Source: Candidatus Aminicenantota bacterium (GTDB lineage Bacteria > Acidobacteriota > Aminicenantia > Aminicenantales > Aminicenantaceae). Taken from it: 9,652 nucleotides of DNA. Under the pieces are notes generated by a model. That model worked only from the letters and a program-made list of their open reading frames with translations. It did not search any database and had not been told where the DNA came from. This document shows, in pieces, positions 1 through 6,049 of the stretch. Each line of letters opens with the position of its first letter. The stretch's first letter is position 1. The stretch spans positions 1 through 9,652 of the forward strand of contig JAFGNQ010000244.1 in assembly GCA_016926925.1 (NCBI GenBank), given 5' to 3'. Made by a program: the position numbers and the translations under genes.

Positions 1-1334
1 AAATTCTTCTCATAGGCGGCGGTGTGGGTGGCGGTCTTAGGCAGGCTTTAAAATATCCTGGCTTCCACATCGATTACGTGGAACTGGATCCTGATATCAT
101 CCGCATCTCCGTTCCCTATCTTCCTGCGAAAGAGCAGGCAGCCTTGAATAACGAGCGTGTGAAGATCCATTATCAGGACGGACGCTCTTTCCTCCAGCGG
201 ACAAAAGAAAGATACGATATCATTATCCTCAACCTGCCCGAACCTTCCACAGCGCAACTGAATCGTTTTTACACCTTGGAATTCTTTCTTAGAGCCAAAC
301 GAAAGCTCGCCGACGGGGGCGTTTTTTCTTTCCGCGTTCCATCGGCTGAAAACTACATCAGCAAATCCCTGCAGAATTTTCTTTCGTCTCTTTTTTTTAC
401 ACTCAAAGAGGCCTTCCCCGAAGTGATCATCATCCCGGGCGACACGAATATATTCCTCGCTTCCGAACATCCCCTGTCTCTCGATTGGAAACGCATGGCA
501 ACGCTCATAGAAGCACTCGGCCTCGCCAACACCTATGTCATCCCGCAAACGCTCTTTTCTCGACTCTCGCCCTTGCGCATCAACAGGCTACGACAGACTG
601 TCCTGTCAGGACAGCGGACAATCAACCGGGATTTAGCCCCGATCAGCTATTTCTTCGACTCTGTCTTATGGAGCACTCAGTTCGGCGGCATTGAAAGCAA
701 GCTGTTTTCCCGCCTGGCAAAGATAAAGACCTTTTGGCTCCTCGACTTTCCTTTGATTTTGTTCCTTTTCATCCTTTTTATATTGGGCCTAAAAAAGAAC
801 CCGGTTTCCTATTCCCTGACCCCTTTAGCGGTCATGGGGTTCACCACCATAGTCACGGAAATATTGTTGATCATTGCCTATCAGGCTTTTAACGGCTACC
901 TCTACCAGAGAATTGCGCTCCTCATCGCATCGTTCATGATAGGGCTTTCTTGCGGAGCCTATTTCGGGATGAAGAGAAAAAAGGCCCGCTTCTCTCAAGT
1001 CATCCTGTCGCAATCGGGATTCATACTCCTCCTTCTCCCCTGCTATTTCGCTTTCCGAACCCAGCCGCCTGAAATTCTGTTCTTTCTTTTTCTTTTCGGC
1101 ATCGGTTTCCTGGGCGGAGCTCTTTTTATCGTTTCCAACCGCCTTTTTTTGCGTCAAAGACAGAATTACGGCCTAGGCTACGGACTCGATTTATTAGGAT
1201 CGTTTGCCGGCGCGATCGCCGTCTCTTCTGTGCTCGTTCCCTTAGTCGGACTCCTTCCTCTATTCAAATATCTTCTTCTCCTGAATTCGTTTTGCCTTGT
1301 CTTTCTCATCATAGGGATGAAAAACATGGACTGA
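1..1334 (+). CDS. Spermidine-synthase-like methyltransferase-fold domain fused to C-terminal membrane segments (5' partial)
   Basis: The reading frame is open to the left edge (first full codon at base 3), so the N-terminus is missing; a GTG at 24 lies inside the nucleotide-binding loop and is not the real start. The first visible residues, ILLIGGGVGGGLRQALK, are the glycine-rich motif I of the spermidine synthase/SAM-methyltransferase fold, followed by VELDPDI and QDGRSF, both typical of the family. Where true spermidine synthases have the catalytic Asp (D-S/T-x-D-P), this protein reads IILNLPEPS, so that Asp is replaced by Asn and polyamine synthesis is doubtful. From about codon 235 after the GTG the protein becomes hydrophobic, with roughly six membrane segments (for example DFPLILFLFILFILGL, and a final block around GLDLLGSFAGAIAV). 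This matches the 'fused MFS/spermidine synthase' proteins, which often also carry membrane helices N-terminal to the Rossmann domain. The true substrate is unknown. It ends well before the promoter region of the next operon. Confidence 0.85.
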   Translation, partial: ILLIGGGVGGGLRQALKYPGFHIDYVELDPDIIRISVPYLPAKEQAALNNERVKIHYQDGRSFLQRTKERYDIIILNLPEPSTAQLNRFYTLEFFLRAKRKLADGGVFSFRVPSAENYISKSLQNFLSSLFFTLKEAFPEVIIIPGDTNIFLASEHPLSLDWKRMATLIEALGLANTYVIPQTLFSRLSPLRINRLRQTVLSGQRTINRDLAPISYFFDSVLWSTQFGGIESKLFSRLAKIKTFWLLDFPLILFLFILFILGLKKNPVSYSLTPLAVMGFTTIVTEILLIIAYQAFNGYLYQRIALLIASFMIGLSCGAYFGMKRKKARFSQVILSQSGFILLLLPCYFAFRTQPPEILFFLFLFGIGFLGGALFIVSNRLFLRQRQNYGLGYGLDLLGSFAGAIAVSSVLVPLVGLLPLFKYLLLLNSFCLVFLIIGMKNMD

Positions 1335-1420
1335 CAATTGGATGAAAACTCTTGGAGTTTGAACTACTGCGAACAGGCCGCAACGATGGTTTTGTAGCAA
1401 GATCGGCTCGCCCGTAGGGT

Positions 1421-1477
1421 AAAAAACACTGACATTAAGATATCAGTATCTTTGTAAAGACAGTGTCAGTGGTTTTT
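1421..1477. terminator. Two-stem hairpin with A-tract and T-tract, probable bidirectional or readthrough-limiting terminator
   Basis: An 8-bp stem, CACTGACA (1427-1434) with TGTCAGTG (1464-1471), is flanked by an A6 run on the left (1421-1426) and GTTTTT on the right (1472-1477), which extend the stem and give a T-tract in both directions. Inside the loop is a second perfect 6-bp hairpin, AAGATA (1437-1442) with TATCTT (1447-1452) and a TCAG loop. It lies about 90 bases downstream of the stop of the membrane-protein gene and upstream of the hdr operon promoter, a natural place for a terminator. The stem is AT-rich and the loop long, so strength is uncertain. Confidence 0.55.
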
Positions 1478-1516
1478 ATGAATAATTCAGGTTAAAAAAC
1501 GGAGGTAAACACGAAT

Positions 1517-1639
1517 ATGACAAACATCTTGACAGCTCATGGCAATTGTGTTTTACTGTCATGTTTCATAATCATAAAACCTATGCATATCTCCTTATTA
1601 AGTAATAAGGAAATGCACAAGAGAGGACATCTCGAATGA
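1517..1639 (+). CDS. Possible 40-codon leader ORF overlapping the hdrC start
   Basis: An ATG at 1517 preceded by a strong GGAGGT (1501-1506, 10 bases upstream) opens a 40-codon frame that ends with TGA at 1637-1639, overlapping the hdrC ATG (1636-1638) as ATGA, the usual translational-coupling arrangement. The predicted peptide starts MTNILTAHGN, has a short hydrophobic stretch with two cysteines (CVLLSCFIII) and ends in a basic, His-containing tail. No family is recognised. Against it: the best promoter lies inside this frame, so transcripts from that promoter would lack its start. It would only be translated from an upstream promoter (for example the weak one near 1457-1486). It could be a regulatory leader, a tiny subunit, or chance. 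Confidence 0.25.
   Translation: MTNILTAHGNCVLLSCFIIIKPMHISLLSNKEMHKRGHLE
1529..1557 (+). promoter_or_regulatory. Candidate sigma70-type promoter for the hdr-kor operon
   Basis: A perfect -35 hexamer TTGACA (1529-1534) is separated by 17 bases from TTTACT (1552-1557), which matches four of six -10 positions and is preceded by TG at 1549-1550, giving an extended -10 (TGn). Predicted transcription start is near 1564, leaving a leader of about 70 bases before hdrC that contains the palindrome at 1592-1611. A 6-bp inverted repeat, TGACAG (1530-1535) and CTGTCA (1556-1561), overlaps both hexamers and could be an operator. A second, weaker promoter possibility (AAGACA 1457-1462, AATAAT 1481-1486, 18-base spacing) lies upstream. 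Confidence 0.5.
1584..1617. promoter_or_regulatory. Palindrome in the hdrC 5' leader (operator or mRNA hairpin)
   Basis: TCCTTATTA (1592-1600), AG (1601-1602) and TAATAAGGA (1603-1611) form a perfect 9-bp inverted repeat with a 2-base centre. The symmetry resumes outside it with TGCAT (1584-1588) and ATGCA (1613-1617), separated by three bases on the left and one on the right. It lies about 20 bases after the predicted transcription start and ends some 18 bases before the hdrC ATG. The near-perfect symmetry with a tiny centre fits a dimeric repressor site better than an RNA hairpin (which would have an AAGT loop and AU-rich stem), although both are possible. No named regulator consensus is recognised. 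Confidence 0.5.
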
Positions 1640-2043
1640 GAGTCAATATCTCAAAAAGAAGACTGAGGGATCCATTCGTCGCCAAAGTTGAGGAGCTGAG
1701 CGGCCAAAATCTTCTCGTTTGCTATCAGTGCGGCAAATGCTCTGCAGGTTGCCCTGCAGTCTCGGATATGGATATCCTCCCCAACCAGATCATTCGGTAC
1801 GCTCAATTGGGGCTCAAAGAAGAGCTTCTCAAATCGAAAGCTATTTGGGTTTGCGCTTCCTGCCTTACCTGCAATTCCCGATGCCCCAAGGGGATTAACA
1901 TCGCAGAAGTCATCGAGGCTATCCGGCAGGTTCTGCTCAGAAAAAGAGAAGACCATGTCAAAATCGAAAAGCTTACCGATGAAGAGAAGGAAGACGTACC
2001 TCCCATCGCTCTGATCAGCAATTTCAGGAAATTCACATCATAA
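1636..2043 (+). CDS. hdrC: Heterodisulfide reductase subunit C-like [4Fe-4S] protein
   Basis: A 135-residue soluble protein with two classical [4Fe-4S] motifs: C29-x2-C32-x2-C35-x3-C39P and C73-x2-C76-x2-C79-x3-C83P. The first sits in LLVCYQCGKCSAGCPA, the typical HdrC signature. The length is somewhat shorter than methanogen HdrC and there is no membrane segment, so it is the cytoplasmic HdrC type rather than an HdrE- or NarI-fused one. In the Hdr complex HdrC carries electrons between the HdrA clusters and HdrB. The start is ATG 1636, preceded by GAGAGGA (1621-1627) at 8 bases. It is the first gene of the apparent operon and is followed by hdrB after 54 bases. Both ligand sets are intact. 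Confidence 0.92.
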   Translation: MRVNISKRRLRDPFVAKVEELSGQNLLVCYQCGKCSAGCPAVSDMDILPNQIIRYAQLGLKEELLKSKAIWVCASCLTCNSRCPKGINIAEVIEAIRQVLLRKREDHVKIEKLTDEEKEDVPPIALISNFRKFTS

Positions 2044-2074
2044 ACTTTGAAATGATCCATAATATCATAAACTT
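2037..2074 (+). repeat. 11-bp direct repeat spanning the hdrC stop and the hdrC-hdrB spacer
   Basis: ATCATAAACTT occurs at 2037-2047 (covering the hdrC stop codon) and again at 2064-2074, one copy every 27 bases. The intervening sequence also has loosely similar blocks (TTTGAAATGATCCAT and TTTGAGGAATCATCAT), suggesting a small decayed tandem duplication. This would explain why the hdrC-hdrB gap is longer than most others in the operon. The hdrB ribosome binding site (GAGGA, 2084-2088) lies just after it. No function is evident. Confidence 0.4.
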
Positions 2075-2097
2075 CAATTCTTTGAGGAATCATCATA

Positions 2098-2976
2098 ATG
2101 AAATTAAGCTACTTTCCTGGGTGTACGTTAAAAAACCACGCGAAAAACTTTGAAGATTCTGCCATTTGTGCGCTTGAGAAGCTCGGAATAGAAGTCCAAG
2201 AGCTCAGCCGCTGGAACTGCTGCGGTACCGTCTATTCCTTTGCCACAGACGACCTGATCCATCATGTGGCTCCCATCCGAAACCTTATCCGCGTCAAAGA
2301 GCAGGATTCCGATAAAGTCATGACCCTCTGCGCCATGTGCTACAACACGCTCAAACGGTCCAACGAGCGCATGAAAAACGATAAGGAAAGCTTGGATATC
2401 ATCAACAACCTGATGGACCGCGAAGAGGTGAAGTACGAGGGAGACGTATCCGTTTTCCACCTCCTGGAGTTCCTCAAAGATGAGATCAAGTTCGAGAACC
2501 TGTCCAAAAAGGTGGTCAAGCCGATCAAAGACCTCAAAATCGCCAGCTACTACGGCTGCCTTTTAGTCCGTCCGCAAGAAATTGGGTTTGACGATATGGA
2601 AAACCCAACCATTATGGATAATCTCATGGAAGCTTTGGGTGCGAATCCCATAGATTTCCCCTATAAAACGGAATGCTGCGGAGCTTACCAGACCGTCGAC
2701 AAACCAGAGGTCGTGGCCGAACGAACCAATCAAATACTGACATCCGCTCGGAATCAAGGCGCCGAGGCGGTTGTCGTCAGTTGCCCCCTGTGTGCCTTCA
2801 ACCTGGATCACCGCCAAAAGGTGACGCAACAGAAATATCCCGAATTCAAAAACATTCCCATCCTGTACTTCACACAGATATTAGCCATTGCTCTCGGCTG
2901 TCCGGAAGAGTCGCTTAGACTCGACCTCCACTATGTCGACCCAAAGCCAATCCTGAAAGAAAAAGCATTAATCTGA
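2098..2976 (+). CDS. hdrB: Heterodisulfide reductase subunit B-like, two-CCG-domain protein
   Basis: A 292-residue protein with two CCG (cysteine-rich) domains, each of which in characterised HdrB binds a noncubane [4Fe-4S] cluster that attacks a disulfide. Domain 1: C9-x31-C41C42-x35-C78-x2-C81. Domain 2: C153-x38-C192C193-x34-C228-x2-C231. All ten signature cysteines are present, so it should be a catalytically competent thiol/disulfide subunit. It begins YFPGCTLKNHAKNFEDSA, close to other HdrB proteins, and has the usual HdrB length. Start ATG 2098 has GAGGA nine bases upstream. korD follows with a 7-base gap, so the oxidoreductase genes are tied to the hdr genes. In methanogens the substrate is CoM-S-S-CoB; in a bacterium it must be something else (a DsrC-like protein trisulfide, a low-molecular-weight disulfide or another acceptor), which is not identified here. 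Confidence 0.93.
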   Translation: MKLSYFPGCTLKNHAKNFEDSAICALEKLGIEVQELSRWNCCGTVYSFATDDLIHHVAPIRNLIRVKEQDSDKVMTLCAMCYNTLKRSNERMKNDKESLDIINNLMDREEVKYEGDVSVFHLLEFLKDEIKFENLSKKVVKPIKDLKIASYYGCLLVRPQEIGFDDMENPTIMDNLMEALGANPIDFPYKTECCGAYQTVDKPEVVAERTNQILTSARNQGAEAVVVSCPLCAFNLDHRQKVTQQKYPEFKNIPILYFTQILAIALGCPEESLRLDLHYVDPKPILKEKALI

Positions 2977-2983
2977 GGTACCA

Positions 2984-3262
2984 ATGGTCTACTTCGGTGA
3001 ACTGAAACCAAAAAAAGGCAAGATTCACATTAACAAAGACAGATGCAAAGGATGTGCATTCTGCGTAGAGTACTGTCCCGAGGATGTCCTCGAGTTGTCG
3101 GAAGAATTCAACGTCAAGGGGTACCATCCCCCATACGTCAAGCACGAGGACAAGTGTCTTTACTGCCAGCTGTGCGAGACGATATGCCCTGAATTTGCAA
3201 TATTTGTCACTCTCAAAGAGGAGGATGAAAGTGAACGTGAAAAAAGTACAAGCAGACCCTAA
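2984..3262 (+). CDS. korD: 2-oxoacid:ferredoxin oxidoreductase, delta (ferredoxin-like) subunit
   Basis: A 92-residue protein with two [4Fe-4S] motifs, C-x2-C-x2-C-x3-CP in RCKGCAFCVEYCPEDVL and again in KCLYCQLCETICPEFAI, which is the 2[4Fe-4S] ferredoxin subunit of four-subunit oxoacid oxidoreductases. The linker containing KGYHPPYV is typical of KorD. It passes electrons from the KorB cluster to soluble ferredoxin. Start ATG 2984 uses a ribosome binding site, TGAGGT (2974-2979), that overlaps the hdrB stop codon. The last 38 bases overlap the start of korA in another frame, so translation of the two is probably coupled. The Lys/Glu-rich C-terminal tail (about 15 residues) is encoded in that overlap. 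Confidence 0.92.
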   Translation: MVYFGELKPKKGKIHINKDRCKGCAFCVEYCPEDVLELSEEFNVKGYHPPYVKHEDKCLYCQLCETICPEFAIFVTLKEEDESEREKSTSRP

Positions 3263-4403
3263 AGGAGTTTTGACCGGCGCTCATTATATGGATGGAGACT
3301 ACGCACTTGCAGAAGGAGGCCTCGCAGCCGGATGCCGTTTCTTCGCAGGCTATCCCATAACTCCGTCCACGGAGACGGCAGAAAGGTTTTCGACGCGAAT
3401 TCCCACCGTAGGCGGCGTTTTCATTCAGATGGAAGACGAGCTCGGATCTATCGCAGCACTGATCGGCGCGTCTTGGGGCGGTAAAAAACCCATGACTGTG
3501 ACCTCGGGGCCGGGTTTTTCTCTAATGATGGAAAACATAGGGCTTGCCTGTATGCATGAAACCCCTCTCGTGATCGCCAACGTCCAGAGAGGCGGCCCGT
3601 CCACCGGGCTTCCCACTCTCACCGGGCAGCAGGACATGATGCAGGCCAAATTCGGTTCTCACGGTGACTACGAAATCATCGCGCTCTGCCCCGATTCCCC
3701 GCAAGAATGTTTCGACCTCACCATAGAGGCATTCAACCTTGCCGAGACATACAGAGTTCCTGTTTTCATCATGACGGACGAGTGCGTGGGTCACATGCAT
3801 GAAAAAGTCATCATACCCCCGGCCGAGGAAATCGAAGTCGTGGAACGGAAATGGTACACAGGACCCAAAGACAAATACCTCCCATACAAGCCGGATACGG
3901 ATGGGATCCCCTTCATGGTCAAAGCAGGGGACGGCTATCGCTTTCACACCACCGGACTCACTCATGATGAACAGGGCTATCCCATCATCAATGCCGAATG
4001 CCAAAAATGGTGTGTGACTCATCTCATAGAAAAAATCAGAAAGAATGCCGACAAGATCATAAAGACCGAAGAAGACCAGATTGATGGCGCAGAAGTCGTT
4101 GTCATTTCCTACGGGATCACTTCCCGAGTGGCTGTTCCGGCCATACAGAAGGCACGGAAAGCCGGAATCAAGATCGGCTCCCTGCGGTTGATTACAGCCT
4201 GGCCATTCCCCGAGACCAGGATTCGCGAGCTCTCGAAGAAAATCAAAGCCTTTGTTGTGCCAGAGATCAACTACGGACAAATGATCAGAGAAGTGGAGCG
4301 GAAATCTGTTGATAAATGCAAAGTCCTCGGGGTCCCTCACTGCGGCGGATGGGTCCATGATCCCGAGGATATTTTCAAGGTCATCAAGGAGGCGTTAAAA
4401 TGA
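3225..4403 (+). CDS. korA: 2-oxoacid:ferredoxin oxidoreductase, alpha subunit (probably 2-oxoglutarate type)
   Basis: About 392 residues. Conserved blocks include GYPITPSTE (residues 42-50), the MEDE segment (69-72), TSGPGFSLMMENIG (93-106) and QRGGPSTGLPT (121-131), all characteristic of the pyrimidine/oxoacid domains of the alpha subunit in the 2-oxoglutarate/2-oxoacid family. The C-terminal half holds the transketolase-C-like domain (GSLRLITAWPFPE). With KorB it forms the TPP active site that converts a 2-oxoacid and CoA to acyl-CoA, CO2 and reduced ferredoxin, reversibly. Start: ATG 3225 sits directly after GAGGAGG (3218-3224); a GTG at 3231 has better spacing (6 bases) and is an alternative. 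The open frame extends further upstream but only as a shadow of korD. Naming as kor rather than por or vor rests on the DABC order and the motif style; the substrate is not proven. Confidence 0.92.
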   Translation: MKVNVKKVQADPKGVLTGAHYMDGDYALAEGGLAAGCRFFAGYPITPSTETAERFSTRIPTVGGVFIQMEDELGSIAALIGASWGGKKPMTVTSGPGFSLMMENIGLACMHETPLVIANVQRGGPSTGLPTLTGQQDMMQAKFGSHGDYEIIALCPDSPQECFDLTIEAFNLAETYRVPVFIMTDECVGHMHEKVIIPPAEEIEVVERKWYTGPKDKYLPYKPDTDGIPFMVKAGDGYRFHTTGLTHDEQGYPIINAECQKWCVTHLIEKIRKNADKIIKTEEDQIDGAEVVVISYGITSRVAVPAIQKARKAGIKIGSLRLITAWPFPETRIRELSKKIKAFVVPEINYGQMIREVERKSVDKCKVLGVPHCGGWVHDPEDIFKVIKEALK

Positions 4404-5281
4404 AGAAGCAAGTCCCGATCGAACCCGAGAACCCTCAGGAAGGCTATTTGCGGATGGACCGTATTCCCCACATCTGGTGTCCCGGATGCGGAATCGGAAC
4501 AGTCGTCACATCTTTTATCGAAGCATTGAAAAAGAACAAGGAAGACCTAGATAAGGTTGTCGTTGTCTCCGGAATCGGATGCACAGGCAGAGTGGCAGGA
4601 TATGTCAAGCTCGATTCTTTCCACACGACCCACGGCCGGGCGATACCATTCGCCACAGGCTTGAAGCTGGCCAATCCAGAAATGAAAGTCGTGGTCTTTA
4701 GCGGTGACGGAGACCTTTTCGGTATCGGCGGAAACCACTTCATCCACGCCGCAAGGCGGAACATGGACCTGGTCATCGTCTGTGTCAACAACTTCAACTA
4801 CGCCATGACCGGAGGCCAGGTTGCAGCGACCACCCCTATGGATGCCAACGCCTCCACGGCTCCCTACGGAAACTTTGAATATTCCTTCAGTCTGCCCCGC
4901 TTGGCGGAAGCCTGCGGAGCGACTTATGTGGCACGATGGACGGCTCTTCATCTTCGCAGAGTCACCAAGTCGATCCAGGAAGCCCTCAAGCACCGGGGCC
5001 TATCGCTCATCGAAGTCATCACCCCGTGCGTCACGCTTTACGCCCGGAGAAACCGTCTGGGTGATGGTTTGAACCTGCTGAAATACTACTACGATAAGTC
5101 CGAAATCATACACGGTGCGGATACACGGACCCTGGATATCGACTATCAGGGAAAACTCATCGTGGGCAAATTCGTTCATAAAGAAAAACCCACATTCCTG
5201 GATGCAATGAACGCGCATCTTGGCAAAGTTTTAGGGGACGACTATCAACTTTACGGGAGAATCAAACATGTCAAGGACTGA
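4400..5281 (+). CDS. korB: 2-oxoacid:ferredoxin oxidoreductase, beta (TPP-binding) subunit
   Basis: A 293-residue protein carrying the thiamine diphosphate motif GDGD (residues 102-105) followed by the expected Asn pair about 25 residues on (NN 130-131, in VCVNNFNYAMTGGQ). Four cysteines in the positions used for the proximal [4Fe-4S] cluster of this family are present: C27 and C30 (WCPGCGIG), C61 (GIGCTGR) and C210 (TPCVTLY). The HTTHGRAIPFATG segment is also diagnostic. The length is typical for the separate beta subunit. Start ATG 4400 overlaps the korA stop as ATGA, with a strong AAGGAGG at 4386-4392; the 3' end overlaps korC by 14 bases. This is the catalytic core with KorA and transfers electrons to KorD. 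Confidence 0.94.
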   Translation: MKKQVPIEPENPQEGYLRMDRIPHIWCPGCGIGTVVTSFIEALKKNKEDLDKVVVVSGIGCTGRVAGYVKLDSFHTTHGRAIPFATGLKLANPEMKVVVFSGDGDLFGIGGNHFIHAARRNMDLVIVCVNNFNYAMTGGQVAATTPMDANASTAPYGNFEYSFSLPRLAEACGATYVARWTALHLRRVTKSIQEALKHRGLSLIEVITPCVTLYARRNRLGDGLNLLKYYYDKSEIIHGADTRTLDIDYQGKLIVGKFVHKEKPTFLDAMNAHLGKVLGDDYQLYGRIKHVKD

Positions 5282-5885
5282 GATCCGATTTTCGGGATTT
5301 GGCGGGCAGGGCATCATCCGATGCGCGCTTATCGCAGGAAAGGCACTTTCGCTCTATGACGGAATGAACGCATCCATGAACCAGAGTTTCGGCCCCGAAG
5401 CACGTGGCAGTGCCTGCAGTTCTCAACTCGTCGTATCCGATGCGCGCGTTTTGTATCCTTACATAACCACACCACAAATCCTCATTTCCATGTCACAGGA
5501 AGCTTACGATAAATACGAACTCGATCTAAAGGACGACGGGCTTCTCATCATTGACAGCGACCTGGTTAAATCCAAACCTCCGCGAAACAAGATCAAGATG
5601 TATTCGGTTCCTTCGACGCGATTTGCCGAGGAACTGGGCAATCGGATCATCGCCAATCTGGTCATGATGGGATTCTTTACGGCAATCACAAAAATCGTGA
5701 CCCCCGAAGCCATGAAAAAAGCCCTCCCGGGCTTGGTGCCGGAGCGATTTCTCGATCTGAATATCAGGGCTTTTGAGAAGGGATACGATTACGGCCTGCA
5801 TGTTTTGGACGAAGAAAAACAAAAAACAAAAAAAGAAACGCCCAAGAAGCCGACAAAAGCCAAAACGAAAAAGAGCAAGAAATAG
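5268..5885 (+). CDS. korC: 2-oxoacid:ferredoxin oxidoreductase, gamma subunit, with lysine-rich tail
   Basis: A 205-residue protein of the POR gamma domain family: GFGGQG (10-15) near the N-terminus, then NQSFGPEARGSACSSQLVVS (39-58), both hallmarks of the CoA-binding gamma subunit. The core ends near residue 180, a normal length. It is followed by about 25 residues of Lys/Thr/Pro-rich sequence in which 12 are lysines; this tail is not part of the family fold and looks disordered. The tail is encoded by A-tracts (A5, A6 and A7 at 5815-5834), which are prone to slippage. Start ATG 5268 lies inside korB with GGGAG (5255-5259) eight bases upstream. It is the last of the contiguous kor genes; hdrA follows after 164 bases. 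Confidence 0.92.
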   Translation: MSRTEIRFSGFGGQGIIRCALIAGKALSLYDGMNASMNQSFGPEARGSACSSQLVVSDARVLYPYITTPQILISMSQEAYDKYELDLKDDGLLIIDSDLVKSKPPRNKIKMYSVPSTRFAEELGNRIIANLVMMGFFTAITKIVTPEAMKKALPGLVPERFLDLNIRAFEKGYDYGLHVLDEEKQKTKKETPKKPTKAKTKKSKK

Positions 5886-6049
5886 AAGTGAAGGCTCGTT
5901 TTTCCAGAGGAGCCGGATTGAGAGACATTCTGATTACAGACCAGGGTAAAGAGCCCTTCGAATGAAGAGGCTCAAATAAGGAAGAGAAGATCGGGTCTGT
6001 TCTCTCAGCGGAAAGAACATGACGGAAAACGATTTTTAAGGATAGAGGA
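5886..6049 (+). promoter_or_regulatory. korC-hdrA spacer with alternative GGCTC/GAGCC hairpins
   Basis: This is the longest gap inside the operon. It contains four complementary blocks: GGCTC (5893-5897), GAGCC (5910-5914), GAGCC (5951-5955) and GGCTC (5969-5973). The first two can form a hairpin. The last two form a better one, GAGCC-CTTC / GAAG-A-GGCTC with a GAAT loop and one bulged A (5951-5973). Either GGCTC can pair with either GAGCC, so mutually exclusive folds are possible. No T-run follows either hairpin, so this is not an obvious intrinsic terminator. It may be an mRNA processing or stability element setting hdrA expression relative to kor, or an attenuator. No convincing -35/-10 promoter or gene is seen. 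The hdrA ribosome binding site AAGGA is at 6038-6042. Confidence 0.4.

Noticed and set aside
1346..1360. Small hairpin AAACTC-TTG-GAGTTT just after the membrane-protein stop
   Set aside because: Six AT-rich base pairs with no T-run after it; too weak to call a terminator, and the 1421-1477 structure is the better candidate.
3084..3224. Longer korA start inside korD
   Set aside because: The extra 47 residues are low-complexity Ser/Arg/Thr-rich shadow sequence of korD; family members start just before the KGVLTG block and a strong ribosome binding site sits at 3218-3224.
5888..5965. 25-codon GTG-started frame in the korC-hdrA spacer
   Set aside because: No ribosome binding site, no conservation evidence, and it overlaps the hairpin blocks.
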